From assembly GCA_012516125.1 (NCBI GenBank), contig JAAYXB010000040.1:1-40675 (forward strand): DNA of 40,675 bases, in the 5' to 3' direction. Under the pieces are notes generated by a model that ran no database searches, had not been told where the DNA came from, and worked only from the letters and a program-made list of their open reading frames with translations. Both the position numbers and the translations under genes were made by a program. The stretch comes from Bacillota bacterium. GTDB taxonomy: Bacteria > Bacillota > SHA-98 > UBA4971. Shown here one piece after another: positions 33,014-40,675 of this stretch (the stretch's first letter is position 1; each line of letters begins with the position of its first letter).

Positions 33014-34843
33014 ATGATAAACGTAGTCGGCGTGAGATTTCGGAGCGCCGGGAAGGTATACTACTTCGACCCCGGAGACATAGAGCTTTCCGACGGGGAC
33101 AAGGTGATCGTCGAGACCGTGCGCGGTCTTGAGTGTGGTGAAGTGGTGGGCGAGCCGAGGCTGGTGCCTGACGAGGAGGTAGCTCAGCCGCTCAAGAAGG
33201 TGATTCGGAAGGCCGCGCCCGAGGACGAGTCCGTGGTCGAGGAAAACCGCGAGAAAGAGCGCAGGGCATTCAAGATCGGCCTTGAGAGAATCGCGGCGCA
33301 CGGGTTGCCGATGAAGCTGGTTGACGTGGAGTACACGTTCGACGGCAGCAAGATCATCTTCTTCTTCACCGCAGATGGCCGTGTGGACTTCCGCGAGCTT
33401 GTCAAGGACCTTGCCAGCGTGTTTCGCACCCGCATCGAGCTCCGCCAGATAGGCGTGCGGGACGAGGCGAAGATGCTGGGAGGCCTCGGCCCCTGCGGGA
33501 GGCCGCTTTGCTGCGCAACGTTCCTGCCCGACTTCGAACCGGTGTCGATCCGCATGGCCAAGGACCAGAACCTCTCGCTCAACCCCGCGAAGATCTCGGG
33601 CATATGCGGCAGGCTCATGTGCTGCCTGAAGTACGAGCACGAAGTTTACAAGGACCTGCGCCAGGCGCTGCCGCCTGTTGGCAGCGAGATCGATACAGAG
33701 ATGGGCAGGGGCAAGATCACAGAACTGGACGTCCTCAAGGGAATCGCCTCCGTGAAGATGGAGGACGGTAAGACCGTGCGCGTGGACGTCCGCGAGCAAG
33801 ACGGCTCGTCGCGATACCGTGTTGTCACGAGCCGGTGGAGCGGGCCGTGCGGGCCGTGCATCCCGTGCGGCACGCCCGAAAAGTCCCAGGCGCCGGAGAC
33901 GGAGGTGGAGGTGGAGGTGGGGGTGGAGGCGGGGGCGGACCTGGAGGACGGTCACCAGCTCGAGGACGACTACCCGGGCGACACCCTAAGCCTTGTTGAC
34001 CGCCTTGCGGTGGCACAAAGCGAGAGCGCGGCCGCGGCTGCCGTGCGCGAACGCCACGACGCTGTCGCGACCGACGTGGACGAGCCGGAGCCGGAGCGGG
34101 AGCGGGGCACAACGCCTGACGCTCAGGCCCGGGACGCAACGCCGGCCGGGGCCGGGGTCAGTGCCGAGGCCAGGGCCAGGGCGGGTGCCGGGGCCGCTCG
34201 CGGGTCCGCGAACGGAGACGGCGCTGTCGCTGTGGTGGACTCGGGCCGCATCCGCGCCGCGCGGGCTAGGAAGCGCAGGCGTCGCGCCAAACACGGTCGG
34301 AGGCCCGGCCAGCCTGGCGCGGCTGGCGAGGTTGGGAAGCCCGGCGGGTCCCGGGAGCAGGCGGCGGCTGTGCATGCCAGGGTAAGCCCAGGCGGGCGAA
34401 ACACGTGCCGGGCCAGGAAGGCCGAGCAACCGGATGCGTCCGTAGAGTCCGGCCAGAGTCAGTCGGGGCAGCGGGGCCACCCGGGGCAGTCCGACCGGCC
34501 CGGCAAGCCCGGTAAGCCCGGTCCATCTGGTACGTCCCTCCGGCCCAGCCCGTCCGTCCAGCCGGGCGAAGCCGGCCAGACCAGCGGTGCCAGTCCTGGT
34601 CCTGGTCCTGGCTCCGGTCCCGGTTCTGGTTCCGGTCCTGGTTCCGGTCCTGGACCCGGACCCGGACGCGGGCCTGACCAGCGCCGCCGGGCCCGACGCC
34701 GTCGCAGGCCGGCACGTCCGGGGCGGGGCGCGACCGTCACGCCGACGGCCGCCCAGGCCCAGGGATCAGCGGCCGTCGATGAGGGCTCAGTGGCTACCGA
34801 TGACCGTCCGGATCGAGACCGGCGCACAGGAACCGGCAGGTGA
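33014..34843 (+). CDS. ricT: RicT/YaaT (PSP1-domain) RNase Y-complex protein with long disordered tail
   Basis: 609 residues. The first ~275 match RicT/YaaT: MINVVGVRFRSAGKVYYFDP, LKKVIRKA, GLGPCGRPLCCATFL and GRLMCCLKYEHEVY, with the Cys pairs that hold an iron-sulphur cluster in the RicAFT complex, which helps RNase Y mature mRNAs and affects sporulation. The last ~330 residues are low complexity: acidic, then Arg/Lys-rich, then Pro-Gly-Ser hexamer repeats, ending in RRARRRRRPARPGRG. ATG 33014 has AAGGAGAT nine bases upstream. It overlaps rsmI by 4 bp. Confidence 0.93.
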   Translation: MINVVGVRFRSAGKVYYFDPGDIELSDGDKVIVETVRGLECGEVVGEPRLVPDEEVAQPLKKVIRKAAPEDESVVEENREKERRAFKIGLERIAAHGLPMKLVDVEYTFDGSKIIFFFTADGRVDFRELVKDLASVFRTRIELRQIGVRDEAKMLGGLGPCGRPLCCATFLPDFEPVSIRMAKDQNLSLNPAKISGICGRLMCCLKYEHEVYKDLRQALPPVGSEIDTEMGRGKITELDVLKGIASVKMEDGKTVRVDVREQDGSSRYRVVTSRWSGPCGPCIPCGTPEKSQAPETEVEVEVGVEAGADLEDGHQLEDDYPGDTLSLVDRLAVAQSESAAAAAVRERHDAVATDVDEPEPERERGTTPDAQARDATPAGAGVSAEARARAGAGAARGSANGDGAVAVVDSGRIRAARARKRRRRAKHGRRPGQPGAAGEVGKPGGSREQAAAVHARVSPGGRNTCRARKAEQPDASVESGQSQSGQRGHPGQSDRPGKPGKPGPSGTSLRPSPSVQPGEAGQTSGASPGPGPGSGPGSGSGPGSGPGPGPGRGPDQRRRARRRRRPARPGRGATVTPTAAQAQGSAAVDEGSVATDDRPDRDRRTGTGR

Positions 34844-35628
34844 GGTTCGTGGAGTCAGAGGGGTCTACGGGGTCTGCGGGGCCTACGGGAGGACGACCGG
34901 CGCCGGGTACCCTCTACGTGTGCGCGACCCCCATAGGCAACCTTGAGGACATAACCATGAGGGCACTCAGGGTGCTGCGCGAGGTGGACCTCGTGGCCGC
35001 GGAGGACACGCGGCACACGCGGAAACTCCTCGCGCATTACGGTATCCCGGCCAAAATGGTGAGCTACCACGAACACAACGAACGCTCCCAGGCGCTCCAT
35101 ATTGTCGAAGTCCTGCTGGGCGGGGGAAGCGTCGCCCTTGTATCTGACGCGGGGACGCCGGGGGTATCGGACCCCGGCGCGCACCTCATCCGGGAGGCCA
35201 TATCAAACGGGATCCCCGTGGTGCCCGTCCCGGGGCCATCGGCGGTGATTGCTGCCCTTGTCGTATCGGGGTTTTGCCCGGACGAGTTCACGTTCATAGG
35301 CTTTCTGCCGAGGAAGGGCAGAGAGCGCCGCGAGGCCCTTGAGCGGGTTGCGCAGGAGAAAAGAGTGGTTGTCCTCTACGAGTCTCCGTACAGGGTCGCG
35401 CGGACCCTCTCCGATCTTACTGTGGCCGTCGGCGGCGAGCGGAGGGTCGCGGTCGCTCGAGAACTCACCAAGGTCCACGAGGAAGTCGTCCGTGGCGCCC
35501 TCGGCGAGATCGCGGCGCTCTTCGACGGCAGGACGGTGAAGGGCGAAGTAACGATAGTGCTTGACGCGCCGGAGGCTCGGGGGCGTCCTTCGAGCAAGAC
35601 GAAAACGAGGGGCGACCACACAAAGTAA
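34840..35628 (+). CDS. rsmI: 16S rRNA (cytidine-1402 2'-O) methyltransferase RsmI
   Basis: 262 residues, tetrapyrrole-methylase fold. Motifs: TLYVCATPIGNLEDIT, AEDTRHTRKLL, SYHEHNE, ALVSDAGTPGVSDPG and VPVPGPSAVIAAL. GTG 34840 overlaps the ricT stop (GTGA). The first ~22 residues before GTLYVCATP are Gly/Ser-rich. It methylates the ribose of C1402 in 16S rRNA. Its order after ricT is the Bacillus one. Confidence 0.95.
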   Translation: MRFVESEGSTGSAGPTGGRPAPGTLYVCATPIGNLEDITMRALRVLREVDLVAAEDTRHTRKLLAHYGIPAKMVSYHEHNERSQALHIVEVLLGGGSVALVSDAGTPGVSDPGAHLIREAISNGIPVVPVPGPSAVIAALVVSGFCPDEFTFIGFLPRKGRERREALERVAQEKRVVVLYESPYRVARTLSDLTVAVGGERRVAVARELTKVHEEVVRGALGEIAALFDGRTVKGEVTIVLDAPEARGRPSSKTKTRGDHTK

Positions 35629-35638
35629 ACGTCGCCCC
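35609..35638 (+). terminator. hairpin across the rsmI stop codon
   Basis: GGGGCGAC and GTCGCCCC form a perfect 8 bp stem around a 14 nt loop that holds the stop codon. A second stem, CTGATGC with GCATCAG (35647-35673), follows. Neither has a T-run, so termination is only possible. Confidence 0.3.
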
Positions 35639-35734
35639 CACGGAGCCTGATGCTTCGAAGAACACGGCATCAGAATTCTCGTGCCGGACTGCCGGACGGT
35701 GTCAGGGTTCGCGTGCCGAAAGATTGGGCCTTTC

Positions 35735-35980
35735 TCAGGTGAGGCCCTTCATCTCCTCAAGGCAATCACGGCAGATGTTCTTCTCCCTGTAGATCCTGAT
35801 GTTGTCGGCATTCCCGCAGAAAATGCAGGCGGGCTCATATTTCTTCAATATGATCTTCTCGCCGTCAACGTAGATCTCGAGAGCGTCTTTCTCTGCGATC
35901 TGTAGGGTCCTGCGAAGCTCGATCGGAATTACCACGCGACCTAGCTCATCCACTTTGCGAACGATTCCCGTAGACTTCAT
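35735..35980 (-). CDS. abrB: AbrB/SpoVT-family transition-state regulator
   Basis: 81 residues. The swapped-hairpin DNA-binding domain is MKSTGIVRKVDELGRVVIPI and ELRRTLQIAEKDALEIYVDG; the C-terminal part has CIFCGN and CRDCLEE, a four-Cys module usual in clostridial AbrB. It probably represses post-exponential genes. GGAGGGAG stands before ATG. It lies convergent to rsmI, as does B. subtilis abrB. A sigma-A promoter is just upstream. Confidence 0.93.
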   Translation of the reverse strand: MKSTGIVRKVDELGRVVIPIELRRTLQIAEKDALEIYVDGEKIILKKYEPACIFCGNADNIRIYREKNICRDCLEEMKGLT

Positions 35981-36032
35981 GTCTATCAGCTCCCTCCTTC
36001 TTATTTACAGGCTTCGACAGCTTCCTGCACAC

Positions 36033-36061
36033 ACTATACTTTATTTTCCAAGGCAAGTCAA
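36033..36061 (-). promoter_or_regulatory. sigma-A promoter of abrB
   Basis: Minus strand: TTGACT, 17 bp, TATAGT. It lies about 50 bp upstream of the abrB start codon. Confidence 0.75.
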
Positions 36062-36270
36062 GGCTCCGCTAATAGTTTTTGCCTTATCTAGCAGAATAAG
36101 CGCTATTGCACGCTATCTTGGCACAGTTAGCACTACTACTAAGCCGCCCTGAGAGCCGCACTCGATGGCCAACCAGATGCGGCATCCTACCCAGCTTCCT
36201 ACAACGCCGGGCCTGTCCCGCGACGCGTCTCTTGGTCCCGGGGACACCCAAGCGGGCACTTCCTGGAGCT

Positions 36271-36370
36271 ACCCTTGACGCTCCTTGACGGTCCTTGCCG
36301 CTCCCTAACGCGCCTTGCCCCTCCTTACCGCGCCAGAACACGCTTTAGCACGCCCTAACGCGCCTCACTG
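36271..36370. repeat. ten tandem copies of a 10-bp repeat
   Basis: Units in exact 10 bp register: ACCCTTGACG, CTCCTTGACG, GTCCTTGCCG, CTCCCTAACG, CGCCTTGCCC, CTCCTTACCG, CGCCAGAACA, CGCTTTAGCA, CGCCCTAACG, CGCCTCACTG. The consensus is about CKCCTTRACG. It lies between divergent abrB and metG control regions. Confidence 0.8.
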
Positions 36371-36560
36371 GTCCCGCCCCGATCCCCCGATGGGTGACAT
36401 ATGGAACGCTTTGCGGGGGACCCGTGACGTAGGGAACGGATGAGGCGGCAATGGCGACGTGCGGCACCGATCAGCGGCGTCGGCGCTGACGCACGGAACT
36501 GAGAGGGACTGAGGTGTTTGGCCTCTGGGCAGGAGGCCACACGGCACGCGCCGGTTAGGC

Positions 36561-36590
36561 TTGACATGGGGCGAAACCTCAGGATATATT
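36561..36590 (+). promoter_or_regulatory. sigma-A promoter of the metG leader
   Basis: TTGACA, an 18 bp spacer and TATATT. Transcription from here would make a ~560 nt leader that contains the T-box. Confidence 0.7.
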
Positions 36591-36790
36591 GAGTGCGGAC
36601 ACTTCGCTCTGGTTTGATACCGTCCGGCCGAGGCCGGCGGTCCTCGGTGGCGGGGTCCCCAGAGGCGATCTTCCAGGGACTATAGACCTGACCGACTATA
36701 GACCCATGGCTCAGAGGGCCCATAGATTGGACAGCGAGAAAGCATAATACCCATGGGCTCACAACAACGTCGGTGCTCCAAGAAGCCAAA

Positions 36791-37140
36791 AGCGATGATG
36801 GGGATGAGTACGCAGAGGACCCGCCAGAGAGAGCCGGGAGCGAAGGTGAAAGCCGGTGCGGGGAGCCTGCCGAACATGGCCCCTGAGCTGCGGGATGAAA
36901 GTGAGGCCGGGGTCGGCCGTCGCAAGTAGTCTGTCGGCCGGGCGAGCATGAGAGGCGAGGCGCCCGTTACAGCGCCGGGGCATGCGGCTTGTTCAGGCTG
37001 TCTGCGTGGTTACCTGCTTGCCGCCGTGCCTCGTGAGGCCGGAGCCGCAAGGCTCCGGTGAAGCTGGGTGGTACCGCGAGATGTCGTCCTCTCGCCCCAC
37101 GGGAAGGCGCCTGCCTTCCGGACGGGGCGAGAGGCATTTT
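36791..37140 (+). promoter_or_regulatory. T-box riboswitch, methionine specifier, ahead of metG
   Basis: Stem I landmarks: GATGGGGATGAGTA (36798-36811), AGAGAGCCGGG, GGTGAAAGCCGGTG, and a specifier loop GAACATGGCCCCTGAG with ATG at 36876-36878. The T-box motif TGGGTGGTACCGCG (37065-37078) is nearly perfect and is followed by a terminator stem CCTCTCGCCCC with GGGGCGAGAGG (37088-37098, 37124-37134). Uncharged tRNA-Met should stabilise the antiterminator and let metG be transcribed. The T-run after the terminator (CATTTT) is short. Confidence 0.9.
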
Positions 37141-37158
37141 GCTGTGGGGGTGTTCCAC

Positions 37159-39477
37159 GTGGAAAAATTCTATCTCACGACAGCCATCGATTATGTCAAC
37201 GGCGAGCCGCACCTCGGCCACGCATATGAAAAGATAGCGGCCGACGTGATCTCGCGTTTCAAGAGGCTGGCCGGGTATGACACGTTCTTTCTGACCGGCA
37301 CCGACGAGCACAGCCTCAACGTGGCGAGGCAAGCCGAGAAGCAGGGCATGGCGCCCAAGGCGTTCTGCGACAGAATGGCGGGGCTTTTTCGGAAGGCTTG
37401 GGATAAGCTCAACATCCGCCCCGACCGGTTCATCAGGACGACCGACGAGGACCACATCGCCACCGTCCGCGACATCGTGCGCCGGGCCAACGAGCGCGGC
37501 TACATCTACCAGGGTACTTACTCGGGGCACTATTGCGTGTCCTGCGAGAGGTTCGTCGAGGAGAAGGACCTGGTGGACGGGCGTTGCCCTCTCCATCCCA
37601 GCCGCGAGCCTGAATGGGTCGAGGAGAAGAACTACTTCTTTGCGCTGTCGAAGTTCCAGGAGCCGCTCCTGCGGCATATCGAGGAGCACCCGGAGTTCAT
37701 CCTGCCTGAGACCAGGCGCAACGAGGTGGTCAACAGGATCCGCGAGGGATTGCAAGACGTGAGCATTTCCCGGTCCACCCTTGCCTGGGGGGTGCCGTTC
37801 CCCGAGGAGATCGACCCGAACCAGGTGGTGTACGTGTGGTTCGACGCCCTCATCAACTATCTCACCGGGGCGGGTTACGTCCCCGGGACGAACGACTTCG
37901 GAAAGTGGTGGCCCGCAGACCTTCACCTTATCGGCAAGGACATCACCTGGTTCCACTGCGTGATCTGGCCCGCTACGCTCATGGCGGCGGGGGTTCCGCT
38001 CCCGAAGACGGTGTTCGGGCACGGGTTCGTGACTGTGAAGGGCGCGCGGATGTCCAAGTCCGAGGGAGTGGTGGTGGACCCGGTCAGGCTGGCCGATAGC
38101 CTCGGGGCCGACCCGCTCCGCTACTACCTCATGAAGGCCGTCCCGTTCGGACAGGACGGCGATTTCTCATACGAGGGCCTCGCCGAGACATACAACGCGG
38201 ACCTTGCCAACGACCTCGGCAACCTCCTGAACCGGACGTGCGCCATGGTGGAGAAGTACTTCGACGGTCGCGGCCCGGCTCCGCAGGAATACGAGCCCCG
38301 CGACCGGGAACTTGCGGACCTGGCGGGGCGCGTGACCCGGCGCGCCCACGAGCTTATGGAGGCGCTCGACCTCACAGGCGCGCTCGGCGAGATATGGACC
38401 CTTGTGGACGGAGCCAACAAGTACATCGACGAGGCGGCGCCCTGGGCGCTCGCGCGCGAGGGGCGGCGGGGGCGGCTGGCCACGGTCATGTTTGGCCTCG
38501 CGGACGCGCTTGCGAGGGTCGCGGTCATGGCGAGCCCGTTCATCCCCGAGGCCGCGGGGCGGATCTGGACGTCGCTAGGGCTGGACGGCGCGGCGCCGCT
38601 GGAAGGCGTGTGGTGGAAGGCTGGCACGCTCGACCTCGGGCGGCTGGTGCAGGGGGCCAGGGTGAAGCGCCTCGGGCCGCTTTTCCCCAGGCTCGACGTG
38701 GAAGCTTCGGACTTGGCGAAAGGTGAGTTCCGCCTGGCGGAGCTTGCGCAGGATAAGAAGAAGGAAGGCGAGCGGACTGCCGCTGGCCCTGGCCCCGGTC
38801 CTGACCCTGGCGCCGGCGCTGGGACTGGCGCGGGGGCTCGTATTGGCACTAGCGCTAACACTAACGCTGGCATCATCAGCACAGCTCCGAGCACTGCCCC
38901 GAGCGCTGCTCCAAGCGCGGGCCCGAGCGCCAGTACGAGCGCGGGCAGAAGCCCCGACACGCGCGCTTGCGCCAACACCGGTAGTGGTGGGGTGAGCGGA
39001 CCGACCCATGACCGTCCGGCTGCCAAGGACGGGAAGGACGGGAGAGACAAAGAGCCCAAGAACAGGAAGGAGGGTGCGAAAGTGACCGAGCAAGAGGCGA
39101 GACCGGCGACACCGCAGGAACGTGAAGGGGCGGGGACGCCCGCCGGCAACCTGATATCCATAGAAGAGTTCGCCAGGCTCGACCTGCGAGTGGCGAAGGT
39201 CCTTGCGGCAGAGAGGGTCGAAGGCACCGATAAGCTCCTCAAGATCGATATCGACCTCGGGACGGAAAAGCGCCAGATTGTGGCCGGGATCGCGAAGCAC
39301 TACGCTCCCGAGGACCTCGTCGGCAAGCAGATAGTCGTGGTGGCGAACTTGAAGCCGGCTAAACTTCGCGGTATCGTCTCCCAGGGCATGCTGCTCGCTG
39401 GCTCGACGCCCGACACATCGCAGCTCGCCATCGTCACAACCGACCGCGAGCTGCCGCCGGGCTCGAAGGTGCGCTGA
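37159..39477 (+). CDS. metG: methionyl-tRNA synthetase with C-terminal tRNA-binding domain
   Basis: 772 residues versus about 650 usual. HIGH motif is PHLGHAY, KMSKS is GARMSKSEG. A zinc knuckle (YCVSCERF and CPLHPSREP) is present. The anticodon-binding helical domain runs to about residue 540. A low-complexity linker of about 110 residues, rich in Pro/Gly then Ser/Ala/Thr, follows. The Trbp111-like domain ends the protein (SIEEFARLDLRVAKVLAAE, QIVAGIAKHY, LKPAKLRGIVSQGML). GTG 37159 is chosen as start: VEKFYLTTAIDYVNG is the family N-terminus and GGGGG lies about seven bases upstream; the frame runs up into the T-box. It charges tRNA-Met. Confidence 0.95.
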   Translation: MEKFYLTTAIDYVNGEPHLGHAYEKIAADVISRFKRLAGYDTFFLTGTDEHSLNVARQAEKQGMAPKAFCDRMAGLFRKAWDKLNIRPDRFIRTTDEDHIATVRDIVRRANERGYIYQGTYSGHYCVSCERFVEEKDLVDGRCPLHPSREPEWVEEKNYFFALSKFQEPLLRHIEEHPEFILPETRRNEVVNRIREGLQDVSISRSTLAWGVPFPEEIDPNQVVYVWFDALINYLTGAGYVPGTNDFGKWWPADLHLIGKDITWFHCVIWPATLMAAGVPLPKTVFGHGFVTVKGARMSKSEGVVVDPVRLADSLGADPLRYYLMKAVPFGQDGDFSYEGLAETYNADLANDLGNLLNRTCAMVEKYFDGRGPAPQEYEPRDRELADLAGRVTRRAHELMEALDLTGALGEIWTLVDGANKYIDEAAPWALAREGRRGRLATVMFGLADALARVAVMASPFIPEAAGRIWTSLGLDGAAPLEGVWWKAGTLDLGRLVQGARVKRLGPLFPRLDVEASDLAKGEFRLAELAQDKKKEGERTAAGPGPGPDPGAGAGTGAGARIGTSANTNAGIISTAPSTAPSAAPSAGPSASTSAGRSPDTRACANTGSGGVSGPTHDRPAAKDGKDGRDKEPKNRKEGAKVTEQEARPATPQEREGAGTPAGNLISIEEFARLDLRVAKVLAAERVEGTDKLLKIDIDLGTEKRQIVAGIAKHYAPEDLVGKQIVVVANLKPAKLRGIVSQGMLLAGSTPDTSQLAIVTTDRELPPGSKVR

Positions 39478-39526
39478 GGTTCCGAGCGAAGCAGGTCTGG
39501 GTCCGGGCCAGGCGGAGGTGGTGTAA

Positions 39527-40345
39527 TTGGCGGATACACGCGGCAGCGTGCAGGTGATCGATACCCACGCCCACCTTGATCACGAGCGGTTCCGGGACGA
39601 CCTCGACCACGTGATAGCAAGGGCGAAGGCCGCCGGCGTGTGGCCTGTGATCGAGGTCGGCTCCGACCTTGCCACCTCGCGTGCCGCCCTGGGGCTTGTG
39701 CGCCGTTACCCCGGCCTTCTCGCCGTGGTAGGTATCCACCCGCACGAGGCCAAGACAGCCTCCGATGCGGCACTCGAGAGCATCCGTGCCATGGCGCGTG
39801 AGCCCGGGGTCGTCGCCATCGGCGAGATCGGCCTGGACTACCACTACGACTTCTCCCCCCGTGACGAGCAGCGGCGGGCCTTCGCGGCGCAGATTGGCAT
39901 CGCGAAGGAGGTCGGCCTTCCCATCGTCGTCCACGACCGCGAGGCCCACGCGGACACCGTCGCCATCCTGAAGTCGGAAGGCGCCGCGGCCGTCGGGGGC
40001 GTCATGCACTGCTTTTCCGGCGACTGGAAGGTGGCCCGGACTGTCCTCGACATGGGTTTCTACATTTCTGTCGGCGGCACCCTCACCTTCCCGAACGCCA
40101 CTTCCCTGCGCGACCTCGTCGCCCGCCTCCCCCTCGATAGGCTCCTCCTCGAAACCGACTGTCCTTACCTCACCCCGGTCCCCCATCGCGGCAAGCGCAA
40201 CGAGCCCGCCTTCGTGGTCCTCGTGGCTCAAGAGCTTGCGAGGATCAAGCACGTCAACGTTCACGACGTCGCGACCGCAACTGCCCAGAATACTTCCATT
40301 CTGTTCCGGATGGCTGAGCTCCTGCGTATAAACGCCCTTCGCTGA
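39527..40345 (+). CDS. tatD: TatD-family metal-dependent hydrolase (YabD)
   Basis: 272 residues, TIM-barrel nuclease family. Metal ligands: HAHLDH at the N-terminus, Glu in IGEIGLDYHY, His in VVHDREAH, the HCFSGD loop and Asp in LLETDCPYLTP. The start is TTG 39527 with GGAGGTG about six bases upstream. It follows metG by 49 bp, as in the B. subtilis metS-yabD pair, and probably shares the T-box transcript. Family members act as 3'-5' DNA exonucleases or D-Tyr-tRNA deacylase-like hydrolases; the exact substrate is unknown. Confidence 0.94.
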   Translation: MADTRGSVQVIDTHAHLDHERFRDDLDHVIARAKAAGVWPVIEVGSDLATSRAALGLVRRYPGLLAVVGIHPHEAKTASDAALESIRAMAREPGVVAIGEIGLDYHYDFSPRDEQRRAFAAQIGIAKEVGLPIVVHDREAHADTVAILKSEGAAAVGGVMHCFSGDWKVARTVLDMGFYISVGGTLTFPNATSLRDLVARLPLDRLLLETDCPYLTPVPHRGKRNEPAFVVLVAQELARIKHVNVHDVATATAQNTSILFRMAELLRINALR

Positions 40346-40534
40346 GCGCGGGTTCACGACCCCGTGCGCGAGACCTGATCTCCACAGACGCTTCTAGGAA
40401 CGCACTCCCTTGAGACTAGCCCCGGCGGTCTCCGCGAAAGCGGCAGCGATCTCAGGCCTCGAGCCTGGCTCCTGCTACGCGCCGAGCCGAGTAACGACGG
40501 GATGCCAGAGTCTTGCCAGGACATAGTGCCCTCA
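40346..40534. other. gene-free spacer after tatD
   Basis: No gene, hairpin or promoter is convincingly recognised in this spacer. Confidence 0.4.
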
Positions 40535-40675
40535 CTAAGTGGGGGTGCAAAAATGCTCCCGACTTTTGGGAGGGGTTGCCGGTGATTGCACGAGGGGTGT
40601 CAAAATCCGGCCACTGGCCGGACGGGCCGGATTTTGTCAAGGCGCCCCGCTTGGGGCGCCGTCCCCGAGTGCAAC
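40535..40675 (+). mobile_element. 200-bp MITE-like element, copy 5 (cut by window edge)
   Basis: Starts CTAAGTGGGGGTGC and follows copies 2 and 3 through the core to CCCCGAGTGCAAC. A short deletion joins GGATTTTG to TCAAGGCGCCCC where other copies have GGCGAAGCGCG. The right arm lies beyond the window. Confidence 0.88.

Noticed and set aside
36355-36789. 144-codon minus-strand frame upstream of metG
   Set aside because: Overlaps the metG promoter and leader, with no protein-like pattern.

Overview
The window looks like chromosomal DNA of a high-GC, endospore-forming Bacillota (Firmicutes). Spore genes are present (cotJA-cotJB-cotJC and a Gin/CsfB-type sigma-factor inhibitor). From 26.7 kb to the right edge the gene order follows the Bacillus subtilis csfB-yaaO-(tmk)-yaaQ-holB-ricT-rsmI-abrB-metS-tatD region. 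A T-box controls metG, and GTG/TTG starts with strong GGAGG-type ribosome sites are common. I cannot name a genus.

Layout. 0-0.2 kb: the 5S rRNA end of an rRNA operon. 0.2-7.6 kb: a cellobiose island with a LacI-type regulator, two ABC sugar permeases, a solute-binding protein and cellobiose phosphorylase (GH94). No transport ATPase is encoded here, so a shared one is presumably used. 8.3-10.8 kb: ruvC-ruvA-ruvB. 10.8-14.7 kb, minus strand: a tightly packed unit of MNT nucleotidyltransferase, HepT-like HEPN, a double-domain nitrilase, a second MNT and a second HEPN. 15.3-16.6 kb: tryptophanase. 17.2-19.0 kb: a TtcA-like tRNA thiolase, with a PaaI-type thioesterase and an RNase H-like protein on the other strand. 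19.2-21.4 kb, minus strand: an ABC exporter (one ATPase, two membrane proteins). 23.5-24.6 kb: the cotJ operon. 24.9-26.3 kb, minus strand: a GPH-type sugar/cation symporter. 26.7-40.3 kb: the conserved housekeeping run gin, yaaO-like decarboxylase, R3H/AAA ATPase, darA, holB, ricT, rsmI, abrB (minus), T-box-metG, tatD.

The non-coding DNA is unusually structured. A ~200 bp element with terminal inverted repeats occurs five times plus one decayed copy, always in the same orientation. Two copies carry a second, exactly 110 bp element nested in one arm with 4 bp target duplications, and one copy has its palindromic core flipped. Between 22.15 and 23.02 kb lies the most unusual structure. It is an array of about 20 imperfect 15 bp palindromes (GGTCC-N5-GGACC type) spaced at exactly 32, 41 or 52 bp, which are close to whole helical turns. 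They are grouped in threes, and each trio forms a ~79 bp nested palindrome. I know of no described family that matches it. A 10 bp tandem repeat lies upstream of metG.

Several housekeeping proteins (MetG, RicT, HolB, the YaaO-like decarboxylase, the R3H ATPase and the nitrilase) carry long Gly/Pro/Ala-rich in-frame expansions at domain borders, which appears to be a trait of this genome.
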